Below are positions 6,704 to 13,662 of a DNA stretch of 22,273 nt, in pieces (position 1 is the stretch's first letter; every line of letters starts with the position of its first letter). The position numbers were made by a program, and so were the translations under genes. Origin of the DNA: Nitriliruptorales bacterium (GTDB taxonomy: Bacteria > Actinomycetota > Nitriliruptoria > Euzebyales > Egibacteraceae); the NCBI GenBank assembly GCA_007133145.1, contig SLNF01000285.1, positions 1 through 22,273 of the forward strand, written 5' to 3'. The notes beneath the pieces were generated by a model that was not told the origin of the DNA, did no database searches, and was given only the letters and a program-made list of their open reading frames with translations.

Positions 6704-8278
6704 TCACAGCCCCGCGAGCACCTGGGATGCGAGGATCTTCACGACGAACGTCGGCGGGAAGAGCAGCGCGTAGGCGATGCTCACGCGGTCGTCGCCGTCG
6801 GTGCGGTCGACGGCGAAGCTCAGGATCGCCGGCTGGTTCTGCGCGCCGGCGAGTGTGCCGGCGAGCCGAGGGCCGCTGAGCTCGAGGAGGCGCCCGAGCA
6901 GCAGGAGGCTCACCGCGACGAGGGTCGTGAGCACCGCGCCGAAGGCGAGCAGCGTGACGCCGCGTGCCGTCTGGAGGGCCTCGGCGAACTCGGGGCCGGC
7001 CGAGAGTCCGACCGTGGCGAGGAAGAGCAGCACGCCGAGCTGGCGCAGCGCCTGGTTCGTCGCGTACGGCATCTGCCAGATGATCGGGCCGCTGCGCCCG
7101 AGACGGCCGAGGACGAGGCCGACGAGCAGCGGCGCGGCGGCGGTGCCGAGCTCGAGGGTCATGCCGGGCAGCGGGACCGGCACGATGCCGACGGCGAGGC
7201 CGATCCCGAGGCCGAGGGCGAAGCCGACGGGCTGGACGACGACCGCGGCGCGCTCGGAGCCGCCGATCTCGGCGGCGGCCTCGTCGATGCGGTCGCGTGG
7301 GGCGACGACCCGGACGCGGTCGCCGAGCTCGAGGACGAGGTCGGGGTGGGCGACGAGGTCGACGTCGCCGCGGCGGACGTAGCCCGCGACCGCGCCGTGC
7401 TGTGCGAGGTCGACCTCGGCGACCGTCGCACCGGCGTAGGCGGCGTTGGAGAGCACGACCCAGCGGAAGTCGACCTGCGAGCGGTCGAGGGGCAGGTCGC
7501 GCTCGGTGGACCGCCCGAGCCAGTCGGCGAAGCGGCACAGCGGGTCGCGCGGCCCGATGACGGTGACGAGGTCCCCCGGCTCGAGGACGAGGTCGTCGCT
7601 GGGGGTGCGCTCGGTCTCGCCGCGGCGCACCCGGCTGAAGACGAGCTGGGCCTCGCCGGTGTCGCGCAGCTCGGCCAGCGGCGGCAGGCCCTCGCGCGTG
7701 ACCTCGACGGTGAGGTGGCTGGCCGGCTGCGGCGGGTCGCGGTCCTCCGCCGTCGGCGAGCGCCGCGACCAGGCGAGCGCCCCGACGATGCCGAGGATGA
7801 CGCCGACGACGCCGAAGGGGTAGGCGAGCGAGTAGCCGACGACCGCTTCGTTCGTGCCGGTGACCTCGACGGCGGCGGCGACCCCCGGGGTCGAGGTCAC
7901 CGCACCGGCGTAGGCGCCGGCGATGTCGGCGGGGGAGAGGCCGAGGGCACGTCCGAGGAGGTGGGCGACGCCGGCGAGCGCGACGAAGAGCCCCACCGCG
8001 GCGAGCATCGTCGGGGCGGTGCGCCGAAGCCCGGAGAAGAACGACGGGCCGCCGGCCAGGCCGATGGTGTAGGCGAAGAGCGTGAGGCCGAGCGTGCCGA
8101 GCAGGGCGGGCACGACCCCGGCGAGACCGGGCGCGAGCGCGGAGACGAGCAGGCCCGCGAAGAGCGCGCCGGCGGGGCCGAGGGAGACCCCGGCCACGCG
8201 CACCGCGCCGAGGGCGGTGCCGAGGCCGAGCACGACGAAGAGGACGAGCAGCGGCTGGTCCGCGAGCACCTCGACCAT
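6704..8278 (-). CDS. AspT/YidE-family transporter with two RCK_C domains
   Basis: Encodes 524 residues from ATG 8278, with GAGG seven bases upstream. There are two membrane halves (about 1-170 and 345-524), each five or so helices, flanking two cytosolic TrkA_C/RCK_C domains (about 189-253 and 272-340; for example 'DDLVLEPGDLVTVIGPRDP' and 'HPDLVLELGDRVRVVAPRD'). This is the architecture of the aspartate:alanine exchanger family (TC 2.A.81). Each half has a Gly/Ala-rich motif, GAYAGAVTSTPGVAAA and GTLAGAQNQPAILSFA, that lines the transport path in this family. The length is close to the usual 540-560. Members exchange dicarboxylates or amino acids, but the substrate cannot be told from sequence. 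It is first in a probable two-gene run with the SARP-receiver gene. Confidence 0.88.
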   Translation of the reverse strand: MVEVLADQPLLVLFVVLGLGTALGAVRVAGVSLGPAGALFAGLLVSALAPGLAGVVPALLGTLGLTLFAYTIGLAGGPSFFSGLRRTAPTMLAAVGLFVALAGVAHLLGRALGLSPADIAGAYAGAVTSTPGVAAAVEVTGTNEAVVGYSLAYPFGVVGVILGIVGALAWSRRSPTAEDRDPPQPASHLTVEVTREGLPPLAELRDTGEAQLVFSRVRRGETERTPSDDLVLEPGDLVTVIGPRDPLCRFADWLGRSTERDLPLDRSQVDFRWVVLSNAAYAGATVAEVDLAQHGAVAGYVRRGDVDLVAHPDLVLELGDRVRVVAPRDRIDEAAAEIGGSERAAVVVQPVGFALGLGIGLAVGIVPVPLPGMTLELGTAAAPLLVGLVLGRLGRSGPIIWQMPYATNQALRQLGVLLFLATVGLSAGPEFAEALQTARGVTLLAFGAVLTTLVAVSLLLLGRLLELSGPRLAGTLAGAQNQPAILSFAVDRTDGDDRVSIAYALLFPPTFVVKILASQVLAGL

Positions 8279-8465
8279 GCGACCTCACCCGAACGACGTG
8301 GCGGCCGGGCAAGGCTACTCGCGTCCCCCGGCTCGCCTCGGGGCCCGTGCGCAGCGCCCCCATGGCGCCGGACCCGCTGCGGGTCGCGCCCCGCGGGGTC
8401 CTCGGCGATCCTGGGGCGGTCCGCGACGGTGCCCGCCGCTCGCGGCCCAGCGCGTCGAGGAGGTC

Positions 8466-9131
8466 ATGGTGGACGAACCGGCTGGGCTGCGCCTGCGCGC
8501 GCAGGGGCTGCTCTTCGACCTCGACGGGGTGCTCGTCGACTCCACCGCCGCGGTCATCGAGGTGTGGACCCGCTACGCCGAGCGCCACGGCCTCGATCCC
8601 GAGCAGGTGCTGCCGCAAGTCCACGGACGACCGGCCGTCGAGACGATCCGCGCGCTCACCCCGCACGTCGATCTCGACGCCGAGTCGCGCAGGCTCGAGG
8701 ACGCCGAAGTTGCCCTCGCCGAGGCGGCCGAGGCCCTACCCGGCGCCGGCCGCGTCCTCGCGGCGCTGCCGCCGGGCTCGTGGACGGTGGCGACCTCGGG
8801 CACACGCCGGCTCGCGACGACGCGGCTGCGGGCGACGGGCCTGCCGGTGCCGGCCAGTCTCGTCACCGCCGACGATGTCACCCGCGGCAAGCCCGACCCC
8901 GAGCCCTACGCCCTGGCCGCCGAGCGGCTCGGCGTCGACCCCCGGCGCGCCGTCGTGTTCGAGGACACCCCTGCGGGCATCGCCGCGGGCCTGGCCGCGG
9001 GGGCGGAGGTGCTGGCGGTGGCGACGACGTTCCCGCCGCAGGCACTCGCCGCGGCGCGGGCCGTCCTCGAGTCCCTCGCCGCGCTCGAGGTCGTCGCCGA
9101 GCCCGGCGGCGCGCTCCTCCTGCGGGCCTGA
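8466..9131 (+). CDS. HAD-superfamily sugar phosphatase / phosphoglycolate phosphatase-like
   Basis: Encodes 221 residues from ATG 8466, preceded by GAGGAGG. All four HAD motifs are present: I, LLFDLDGVLVDST (nucleophile D18, acid D20); II, VATSGT (T110/S111); III, K142 in TRGKPDPEPY; IV, VVFEDTPAGIAAG (E166, D167). The helical cap lies between about 30 and 95 (C1 type). GKPDP and FEDTPAG are typical of the sugar-phosphate group (YfbT, yeast GPP/DOG, beta-phosphoglucomutase-like) rather than P-type ATPases. The conserved residues beside motif IV do not settle phosphatase against phosphomutase, but the cap lacks an obvious mutase signature, so a phosphatase is preferred. It is cytosolic. It is divergent from the AspT-like gene, with 187 bases between them in which I see no clear promoter. 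Confidence 0.85.
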   Translation: MVDEPAGLRLRAQGLLFDLDGVLVDSTAAVIEVWTRYAERHGLDPEQVLPQVHGRPAVETIRALTPHVDLDAESRRLEDAEVALAEAAEALPGAGRVLAALPPGSWTVATSGTRRLATTRLRATGLPVPASLVTADDVTRGKPDPEPYALAAERLGVDPRRAVVFEDTPAGIAAGLAAGAEVLAVATTFPPQALAAARAVLESLAALEVVAEPGGALLLRA

Positions 9132-9165
9132 GCCCACGGGCGGCCCCGCGACCTCCGGGTGAGAG

Positions 9166-9183
9166 GCCCTCGGCGACGAGGGC
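9166..9183 (+). terminator. Possible hairpin terminator after the HAD gene
   Basis: GCCCTC and GAGGGC form a perfect six-base stem around a six-base loop, 35 bases after the HAD stop. There is no U-tract, as is common in actinobacteria, so support is modest. Confidence 0.35.
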
Positions 9184-9254
9184 GTCCACCCGCGTCTCGA
9201 CCGCCGTCTCGGGGGCTCGTCCCCGGCGTGAGGGGCGAGCGACCACCGCCGGGG

Positions 9255-9280
9255 GGAATGCGCCGACGCCGCGGGGAGTT
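9255..9280 (+). promoter_or_regulatory. SigR-type promoter (GGAAT-N18-GTT) upstream of the 9379 gene
   Basis: GGAAT at 9255-9259 and GTT at 9278-9280 are separated by exactly 18 bases, and G precedes GGAAT, as in the two promoters at 2480-2570. GGAAT is rare in this GC-rich DNA; these three are the only copies I found on either strand. The predicted start is near 9288, giving a leader of about 90 bases to the ATG at 9379. Confidence 0.62.
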
Positions 9281-9378
9281 GCCGACGCGAGACCCGGCCT
9301 CGGCCAGGAGGAGCGCCGACGGGGCGGGGTCGCAGACGGGCGACGAGGCCGGCGCGTGCCGGCGAGGAGGGCCGCCGC

Positions 9379-9903
9379 ATGGGCGCGATGCTTGGTAGGA
9401 GGCTGCTGGCCGGGGCCGCGGCGGGCGTCGTCGGCACGGTAGCGATGGATCTCGTCTGGTATGGGCGCTACCGCCGCGGCGGCGGCGGTGACGGCGTCCT
9501 CGACTGGGAGTTCGCGAGCGGCACGCTCTCCTTCGACGAGGCCTCGGCGCCCGGCCAGGTCGGCAAGCTCGTCGCCGATACCGTCGGCGTCGACCTGCCC
9601 GACGAGCTCGCCGCGACGACGACCAACGCGGTGCACTGGCTCACCGGTGTCGGCTACGGCATGGCTCACGGCCTGCTCGCCGACCGATCGGGCGTCGCCG
9701 TCGCGGGGCTCGCCACCGGCCTCGGTGCGGTCATCAACAGCTACGCCACGCTCGGGACCCTCGGGATCTACGAGCCCCCGTGGGCCTACGACGCGGCGAC
9801 CCTGCGCGACGACGCGAGCGCCCACCTGGTCTTCGGGCTCGCCACGAGCGTCGCCTACCGTCTGTTGCGCGGGCGGCGCACGGGCCCGCGCGCGCACCGC
9901 TGA
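9379..9903 (+). CDS. Small membrane protein of unknown function, probable SigR-regulon member
   Basis: Encodes 174 residues from ATG 9379, with a strong GAGGAGGG site seven bases before it. An N-terminal helix (about 6-27, with GAAAGVVGTVAMDLVWYGRY) is followed by a polar region of about 55 residues containing 'DWEFASGTLSFDEASAPGQ', then two or three hydrophobic segments (about 84-125 and 145-162; HWLTGVGYGMAHGLL). The C-terminus is basic. The pattern is loosely like DUF1440-type or other small actinobacterial membrane proteins, but I cannot name the family. It is convergent with the 9968 gene across a strong bidirectional hairpin and carries a SigR-type promoter of its own, suggesting a role under thiol-oxidative stress (inference). 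Confidence 0.75.
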   Translation: MGAMLGRRLLAGAAAGVVGTVAMDLVWYGRYRRGGGGDGVLDWEFASGTLSFDEASAPGQVGKLVADTVGVDLPDELAATTTNAVHWLTGVGYGMAHGLLADRSGVAVAGLATGLGAVINSYATLGTLGIYEPPWAYDAATLRDDASAHLVFGLATSVAYRLLRGRRTGPRAHR

Positions 9904-9922
9904 GGAGACCGACACGGTCGGC

Positions 9923-9945
9923 GCCCCGGCAGCTCGGTCCGGGGC
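9923..9945. terminator. Bidirectional hairpin terminator
   Basis: GCCCCGG (9923-9929) and CCGGGGC (9939-9945) form a perfect seven-base stem with a nine-base loop, exactly in the 64-base gap between two convergent genes. It can serve both strands. A smaller stem GACCG-ACA-CGGTC lies just before it. Confidence 0.65.
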
Positions 9946-9967
9946 GGGCGCTCCGCGCGCGGGGGCG

Positions 9968-10447
9968 TCAGTCCTCGCCCGCGCCCTTCTTGGCCGAGGA
10001 CGACCCGCCACGACGCAGCAGCAGGAGGAGGCCGACGACGACGAGCGCGGCGGGCACGAGGTAGGCGGGGAGGTCCTCGACGCCGGTCAGCCCGGCCGCT
10101 CCAACGGCACTGAGCACCCCGCCGGGGATGAGTGGCCACCACCATCCCGCCGGTCGCGGGCCGACGAGCGCGCTCACGAGGGCGATCACGAGGAAGCCCG
10201 CCCCGAGGCCGAGCACCACCGCCGCGTCGGGCCCGTCGCGTGCGGCGATGAGGATGCCGGTGCCGAGACCGGTGAGGATGCCGCCCGGCACGAGGAAGCC
10301 GTAGGTCCTCGTCGTCGCGTACGCCGCGAGGAAGGCGAGGCCGAGGAAGCCGACGAGCACTTCCCCGCCGACCCCGGTCGTGAGTACGAGCAGCAGTGCG
10401 GCGCCGATCGCGATGAGCAGGAGGCCGAGGATGCGGCTCGTGGCCAT
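9968..10447 (-). CDS. Small hydrophobic membrane protein of unknown function
   Basis: Encodes 159 residues from ATG 10447, preceded by GGAGGG; longer in-frame starts have no ribosome site. It is almost entirely hydrophobic, with five or so membrane segments and a short basic/acidic tail (RRGGSSSAKKGAGED). An internal pseudo-repeat is visible: 'YGFLVPGGILTGLGTGIL' resembles 'WWPLIPGGVLSAVGAAGL', so the protein may be an internal duplication of a two-helix unit. No catalytic residues or cofactor motifs are seen. It is divergent from the Smr gene across 145 bases. Function unknown. Confidence 0.72.
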   Translation of the reverse strand: MATSRILGLLLIAIGAALLLVLTTGVGGEVLVGFLGLAFLAAYATTRTYGFLVPGGILTGLGTGILIAARDGPDAAVVLGLGAGFLVIALVSALVGPRPAGWWWPLIPGGVLSAVGAAGLTGVEDLPAYLVPAALVVVGLLLLLRRGGSSSAKKGAGED

Positions 10448-10592
10448 GGGCCCTCCGGTCGGTCGTCGTGGACCCGCGTCGTGGGGTCGTGGCGGACCGT
10501 GTCTCGTGCAACGTCGCAGGCCGCTGCCAGCTAGGCGTTGCGGTCCGCGTCCGCCGGGCACCCTAGCGGGCCGGACCCACCGGGAGGTCGCG

Positions 10593-10871
10593 ATGTCCTC
10601 GCGCAAGCTCACGCTCGATCTCCATCCGATCTTCAACAAGGGCGGCCGCATCGACGCCGCGCTCGCCGAAGCGCTCGACGAGGCCGAGCGGCGCAAGGCC
10701 TCCGAGCTCGAGATCATCCACGGCAAGGGCCGTGGCGCGCTCAAGGCACGGGTCCTGCGCTTCCTCGACCGCAAGGATGTCCGGCCGCGCTACCACCGGG
10801 TGGTCAAGGACCGGGACAACTCGGGTCGGGTCTTCGTCGTCTTGCGGCCGCGCCGCGGGCAGGAGCGTTGA
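10593..10871 (+). CDS. Stand-alone Smr-domain protein
   Basis: Encodes 92 residues from ATG 10593, with GGGAGG eight bases upstream. The whole protein is one Smr (small MutS-related) domain: the LTLDLHP motif at 6-12, a long amphipathic helix (DAALAEALDEAERRKASE), the signature IIHGKGRGAL (41-50), and a terminal beta strand (NSGRVFVVLRP). Smr domains, first seen at the C-terminus of MutS2, bind nucleic acid, and several act as nickases or RNA endonucleases. The DLH and HGKG elements are intact, so catalytic activity is plausible. Here there is no MutS2 core. The target is unknown. It is cytosolic and appears to be a single-gene unit upstream of the eut genes on the same strand. Confidence 0.82.
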   Translation: MSSRKLTLDLHPIFNKGGRIDAALAEALDEAERRKASELEIIHGKGRGALKARVLRFLDRKDVRPRYHRVVKDRDNSGRVFVVLRPRRGQER

Positions 10872-10888
10872 TCCCCGCCGATCGACCC

Positions 10889-10917
10889 TGGACGCGCGCG
10901 CCACCGTGGGGTAGGAA
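10889..10917 (+). promoter_or_regulatory. Candidate promoter for eutBC
   Basis: TGGACG (10889-10894) and TAGGAA (10912-10917) are separated by exactly 17 bases in the 127-base gap before eutB. Both are imperfect matches to housekeeping elements but are placed correctly; the start would fall near 10924. No cobalamin-riboswitch core is visible in the leader. Confidence 0.42.
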
Positions 10918-10998
10918 GCGGGGTGTGGTCGCCCGCGACACCGGGCCGCGTCGCGGGCCACCTCGCCCGGGTCGGCGGCCATGGCGGGGAGGGGTCGG

Positions 10999-12429
10999 AT
11001 GCGCTACCGCGCGACGCTGCATGACCAGGCGTTCACCTTCGGCAGCGTGCGGGAGGTCCTCGCGAAGGCGAGCGAGGCGAAGTCCGGTGACGCGATGCTC
11101 GGCATCGCCGCGGACAGCGCGCTCGAGCGCATCGCCGCGCGCTACGTCCTGAGCGAGCTTCCGCTCTCGGAACTGCGGGCCAACCCCGTCGTCGCCTACG
11201 AGGACGACGAGGTGACCCGGGTCATCGAGGACGGCCTCAACGAGACGATCTTCGCCGAGATGGCGAGCTGGACCGTCGGCGAGCTCCGCGAGCACATCCT
11301 CAGCCACGACACGACCGGCGAGGAGGTGTTGCGGCTCTCCCGTGGGCTCACCTCGGAGATGATCGCCGCGGTCGCCAAGCTCATGTCGAACATGGACCTC
11401 GTCTACGGTGCGCAGCAGCTGCGGGTCACCGCCACTGCGCAGACGACGCTGGGACGGCCGGGCACGATGTCGTTCCGTCTGCAGCCCAACCACCCGACCG
11501 ACGACGTCGAGGGCATCCTCGCGACGATCATGGAGGGGCTGTCCTACGGCTCGGGCGACGCGATCATCGGCATCAACCCCGCGGAGGACTCGGTCGCCAA
11601 GACCGCCGAGCTCATGGAGCGCACCGACGCCTTCATGCGGCACTGGCGCGTGCCGACCCAGAGTTGCGTGCTCTCCCACATCGGCACGCAGATGGAGGCG
11701 GTCGAGCGCGGCGCCCCGGTGGGCGTGCTCTTCCAGAGCATCGCCGGCACCGAGGAGACGAACACCTCCTTCGGGGTCGATGCCGCGCTGCTGCGTGACG
11801 CCGCCGACCTCATCGCCCGCAAGGGGGTCGCGCCCGGGCCCAACCTCCTCTACTTCGAGACCGGACAGGGCTCGGAGATGGCCAGCGACAGCGACCACGG
11901 CGTCGACGAGATGACCCTCGAGGCCCGCACCTACGGCTTCGCCCGGGCGTTCGCCCCGTTCATGGTCAACAACGTCTCGGGCTTCATCGGACCCGAGACC
12001 CTCTACGACGGCAAGCAGATCATCCGCGCCTGCCTCGAGGACCACTTCATGGGCAAACTCCACGGGCTGCCGATGGGCATGGCGCCCTGCTACACCAACC
12101 ACACCAACGCCGACCAGAACGACCAGGAGACCGCGACGATGCTCCTGGCGATGGCCGGCGCCTGCTACTACATGGGCATCCCGATGGGCGACGACGTCAT
12201 GCTGAGCTACCAGGACACCGGGCTGCACGACGACGCGACGCTACGGGAGCTCCTCGGCCTGCGGCCCACCCCGGAGTTCGAGGCCTGGCTCGAGCAGCTC
12301 GGCGTCATGCACGACGGCCGGCTCGGCCCCAACGCGGGGGACCCGACGATCTTCCTGCGCTACGAGCCCGAGGAGCTCCTCGACCTCGGGTCGGCACGGG
12401 CGCAGGCGAGGCTGGAGGTGGGACGATGA
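10999..12429 (+). CDS. eutB: Ethanolamine ammonia-lyase heavy chain
   Basis: Encodes 476 residues from ATG 10999, favoured over the in-frame ATG at 10981 because GGGAGGGG sits just before it. With EutC and adenosylcobalamin it converts ethanolamine to acetaldehyde and ammonia. The sequence follows E. coli/Salmonella EutB throughout. Landmarks are NPVVAYEDDEVTRVI, GLTSEMIAAVAKLMSN, RLQPNHPTDD (substrate-site Arg and Gln), GINPAEDS, LYFETGQGSEM (substrate-site Glu), GFIGPETLYDGKQIIRACLE, CYTNHTNADQND (active-site Asp region) and MGIPMGDDVMLSYQ. It is slightly longer than the roughly 453-residue enteric protein, mainly at the C-terminus. It overlaps eutC by four bases (ATGA). No eutA reactivase, ethanolamine permease or microcompartment shell gene is seen in the window, as in many actinobacteria that use a stand-alone EutBC. 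Confidence 0.96.
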   Translation: MRYRATLHDQAFTFGSVREVLAKASEAKSGDAMLGIAADSALERIAARYVLSELPLSELRANPVVAYEDDEVTRVIEDGLNETIFAEMASWTVGELREHILSHDTTGEEVLRLSRGLTSEMIAAVAKLMSNMDLVYGAQQLRVTATAQTTLGRPGTMSFRLQPNHPTDDVEGILATIMEGLSYGSGDAIIGINPAEDSVAKTAELMERTDAFMRHWRVPTQSCVLSHIGTQMEAVERGAPVGVLFQSIAGTEETNTSFGVDAALLRDAADLIARKGVAPGPNLLYFETGQGSEMASDSDHGVDEMTLEARTYGFARAFAPFMVNNVSGFIGPETLYDGKQIIRACLEDHFMGKLHGLPMGMAPCYTNHTNADQNDQETATMLLAMAGACYYMGIPMGDDVMLSYQDTGLHDDATLRELLGLRPTPEFEAWLEQLGVMHDGRLGPNAGDPTIFLRYEPEELLDLGSARAQARLEVGR

Positions 12430-13334
12430 GCGACGTCGAGGCCATCGTGCGTGCGGTCGTCGCCGAGCTCGGACGGCAGGGTGCCACCGGGGCCGCTGCC
12501 GTGGCGGCGTCGCCGGAGAGCGTGGGGCCCGAGGTGGGCACCGGAGAGCTGCGCCTCGACCTGCCCGACCTCGCCACCACCGTGGCGCGGCGGACGAGCG
12601 GCATCCCCGATCCCGCCGACGGTGAGGCGCTCGCGGGCCTGCTCGAGTCGACGACCGCGCGCCTCGGCGTCGGGCGGGCGGGCCCCCGGCCCCGGACCCG
12701 CTCACTCCTGCTCTTCCAGGCCGACCACGCCGTGACCCAGGACGCGATCCACGGCGAGGTCGACGAGGCCGTCAAGGAGCGTCTCGGGCTCTTCACCGTC
12801 GCCACCGAGGTCGCCGATGGCGAGGAGTACCTCCTGCGGCCCGACCTCGGCCGGCGGCTCTCGGCGGAGGCGAAGGCGACGATCGCGGAGCGCTGCGTGG
12901 CCCGCCCGCAGGTGCAGATCGTCGCCGCGGCGGGGCTGTCGGCGGCGGCGATCAACCACAACCTCCCCCAGCTCTACCCCGTGCTCGAGCAGGGCCTGCG
13001 CGACCGCGGCCTGCGGCTCGGCACGCCGTTCTTCATCGAGCGCGCCCGCGTCGGCGTCATCAACGACGTGGGTGAGGCGCTCGACGCCGACGTCGTCGTC
13101 ATCCTCATCGGCGAGCGGCCCGGGCTCGGCATCCCCGACGCGATGAGCGCCTACCTCGGCTGGCGCCCACGCGAGGGCAGGACCGACGCCCACCGCGACC
13201 TGCTCTGCATGATCACCGACCGCGGCGGGGTCAACCCGCTCGAAGCGGGCGCCTACGTCGCCGAGGTCGTGGCCACGACCCTCGCCCACGAGGCCAGCGG
13301 GGTCGAGTTGCGCCGGCTGCTCGGCGGGGACTGA
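12426..13334 (+). CDS. eutC: Ethanolamine ammonia-lyase light chain
   Basis: Encodes 302 residues; its ATG overlaps the eutB stop. It forms the cobalamin-holding (EutBC) complex. Family landmarks are LLFQADHAVTQDAIHGEVDE, 'RPQVQIVAAAGLSAAAINHN', RARVGVINDVGEALDADVVV, ILIGERPGLGIPDAMSAYLG and 'CMITDRGGVNPLEAGAYVAE'. The first 85 residues are an Ala/Gly-rich, poorly conserved N-terminal extension of the sort that in enteric EutC is involved in solubility. The length is close to the usual 295. The stop is followed by a 328-base non-coding stretch that begins with GC-rich hairpin sequence, so the eut operon probably ends here and glutamate dehydrogenase has its own promoter. Confidence 0.95.
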   Translation: MSDVEAIVRAVVAELGRQGATGAAAVAASPESVGPEVGTGELRLDLPDLATTVARRTSGIPDPADGEALAGLLESTTARLGVGRAGPRPRTRSLLLFQADHAVTQDAIHGEVDEAVKERLGLFTVATEVADGEEYLLRPDLGRRLSAEAKATIAERCVARPQVQIVAAAGLSAAAINHNLPQLYPVLEQGLRDRGLRLGTPFFIERARVGVINDVGEALDADVVVILIGERPGLGIPDAMSAYLGWRPREGRTDAHRDLLCMITDRGGVNPLEAGAYVAEVVATTLAHEASGVELRRLLGGD

Positions 13335-13472
13335 GCGCCTCCGCGACGGTTGCCCCGGCGGCGACGGCGACCTCCCTCGCGCCACGCCGCTCGCCCCGCA
13401 CGCCTGTACCGGCGGGCGCCCGCTGCGCCTGCGACGGCATCACCACCCGCTGCGTCGACGCCGTCGTCGGCG

Positions 13473-13517
13473 GCGCGGGGGTGGCGGGGAGGGCGCGCCC
13501 CCCCGCGCCCCCCGCGC
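13473..13517 (+). terminator. Candidate GC-rich terminator after eutBC
   Basis: GCGCGGGGG (13473-13481) is perfectly complementary to CCCCCGCGC, which occurs twice in a row (13500-13508 and 13509-13517), so two alternative nine-base stems can form. There is no U-tract. The position, about 140 bases after eutC and just before the next promoter, suits a terminator. Confidence 0.45.
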
Positions 13518-13537
13518 AAGAGAGGGATGCGTAAAGC

Positions 13538-13556
13538 AGCAGTTCACTGCTATGCT
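13538..13556 (+). promoter_or_regulatory. Operator-like dyad overlapping a -10 element, upstream of glutamate dehydrogenase
   Basis: AGCAGT (13538-13543), TC, ACTGCT (13546-13551) is a perfect 6-2-6 inverted repeat. Its last base is the first of TATGCT (13551-13556), a good -10 candidate. A repressor bound here would cover the promoter between -35 and -10. The site sits in the only AT-rich patch of the intergenic region. The regulator is unknown; the XRE-cupin protein encoded downstream is a candidate. Confidence 0.5.
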
Positions 13557-13583
13557 CTTCGTGACGCAACGGCGCGTCGACCT

Positions 13584-13631
13584 GCCCCGCATGGAGCCGG
13601 CCGATGACGTCGCTGCGCTGCCATGCGGGGC
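13584..13631 (+). promoter_or_regulatory. Leader stem-loop in the glutamate dehydrogenase 5' UTR
   Basis: GCCCCGCATGG (13584-13594) pairs perfectly with CCATGCGGGGC (13621-13631), an 11-base-pair stem with a 26-base loop. It lies downstream of the presumed -10 and about 30 bases before the start codon, so it would be in the mRNA leader. A second short stem (GGGG-AGG-CCCC, 13651-13661) includes the ribosome binding site, so the leader could control translation or attenuation. Confidence 0.5.
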
Positions 13632-13662
13632 CCCGATCGCCTGTGATCCTGGGGAGGCCCCC

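Larger units (their letters stand above)
13335..13662 (+). other. 328-base intergenic region between eutC and glutamate dehydrogenase
   Basis: No convincing gene is seen. The first 160 bases hold GC-rich sequence ending in a long G-run/C-run hairpin. The base composition then changes sharply at about 13520-13560, to an AT-richer patch that holds a perfect dyad and a TATGCT -10-like element. The last 100 bases would be the leader of the glutamate dehydrogenase message and contain an 11-base-pair stem. Confidence 0.7.

Noticed and set aside
6062..9442. A very long plus-strand open frame of over 1,100 codons
   Set aside because: It runs antisense to the SARP-receiver and AspT-type genes and its product is low-complexity Arg/Gly/Glu-rich with no motifs; this is the usual artefact of high-GC coding strands.
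10872..10998. Cobalamin riboswitch before eutB
   Set aside because: EutBC need adenosylcobalamin, so I looked, but the gap is only 127 bases and shows no conserved B12-box core; it is also too short for the full element.
13552..13662. N-terminal extension of glutamate dehydrogenase from ATG 13552 or 13591
   Set aside because: The ATG at 13552 lies in the predicted -10, neither has a ribosome site, and the added residues do not resemble the family, whereas GTG 13663 follows GGGGAGG.
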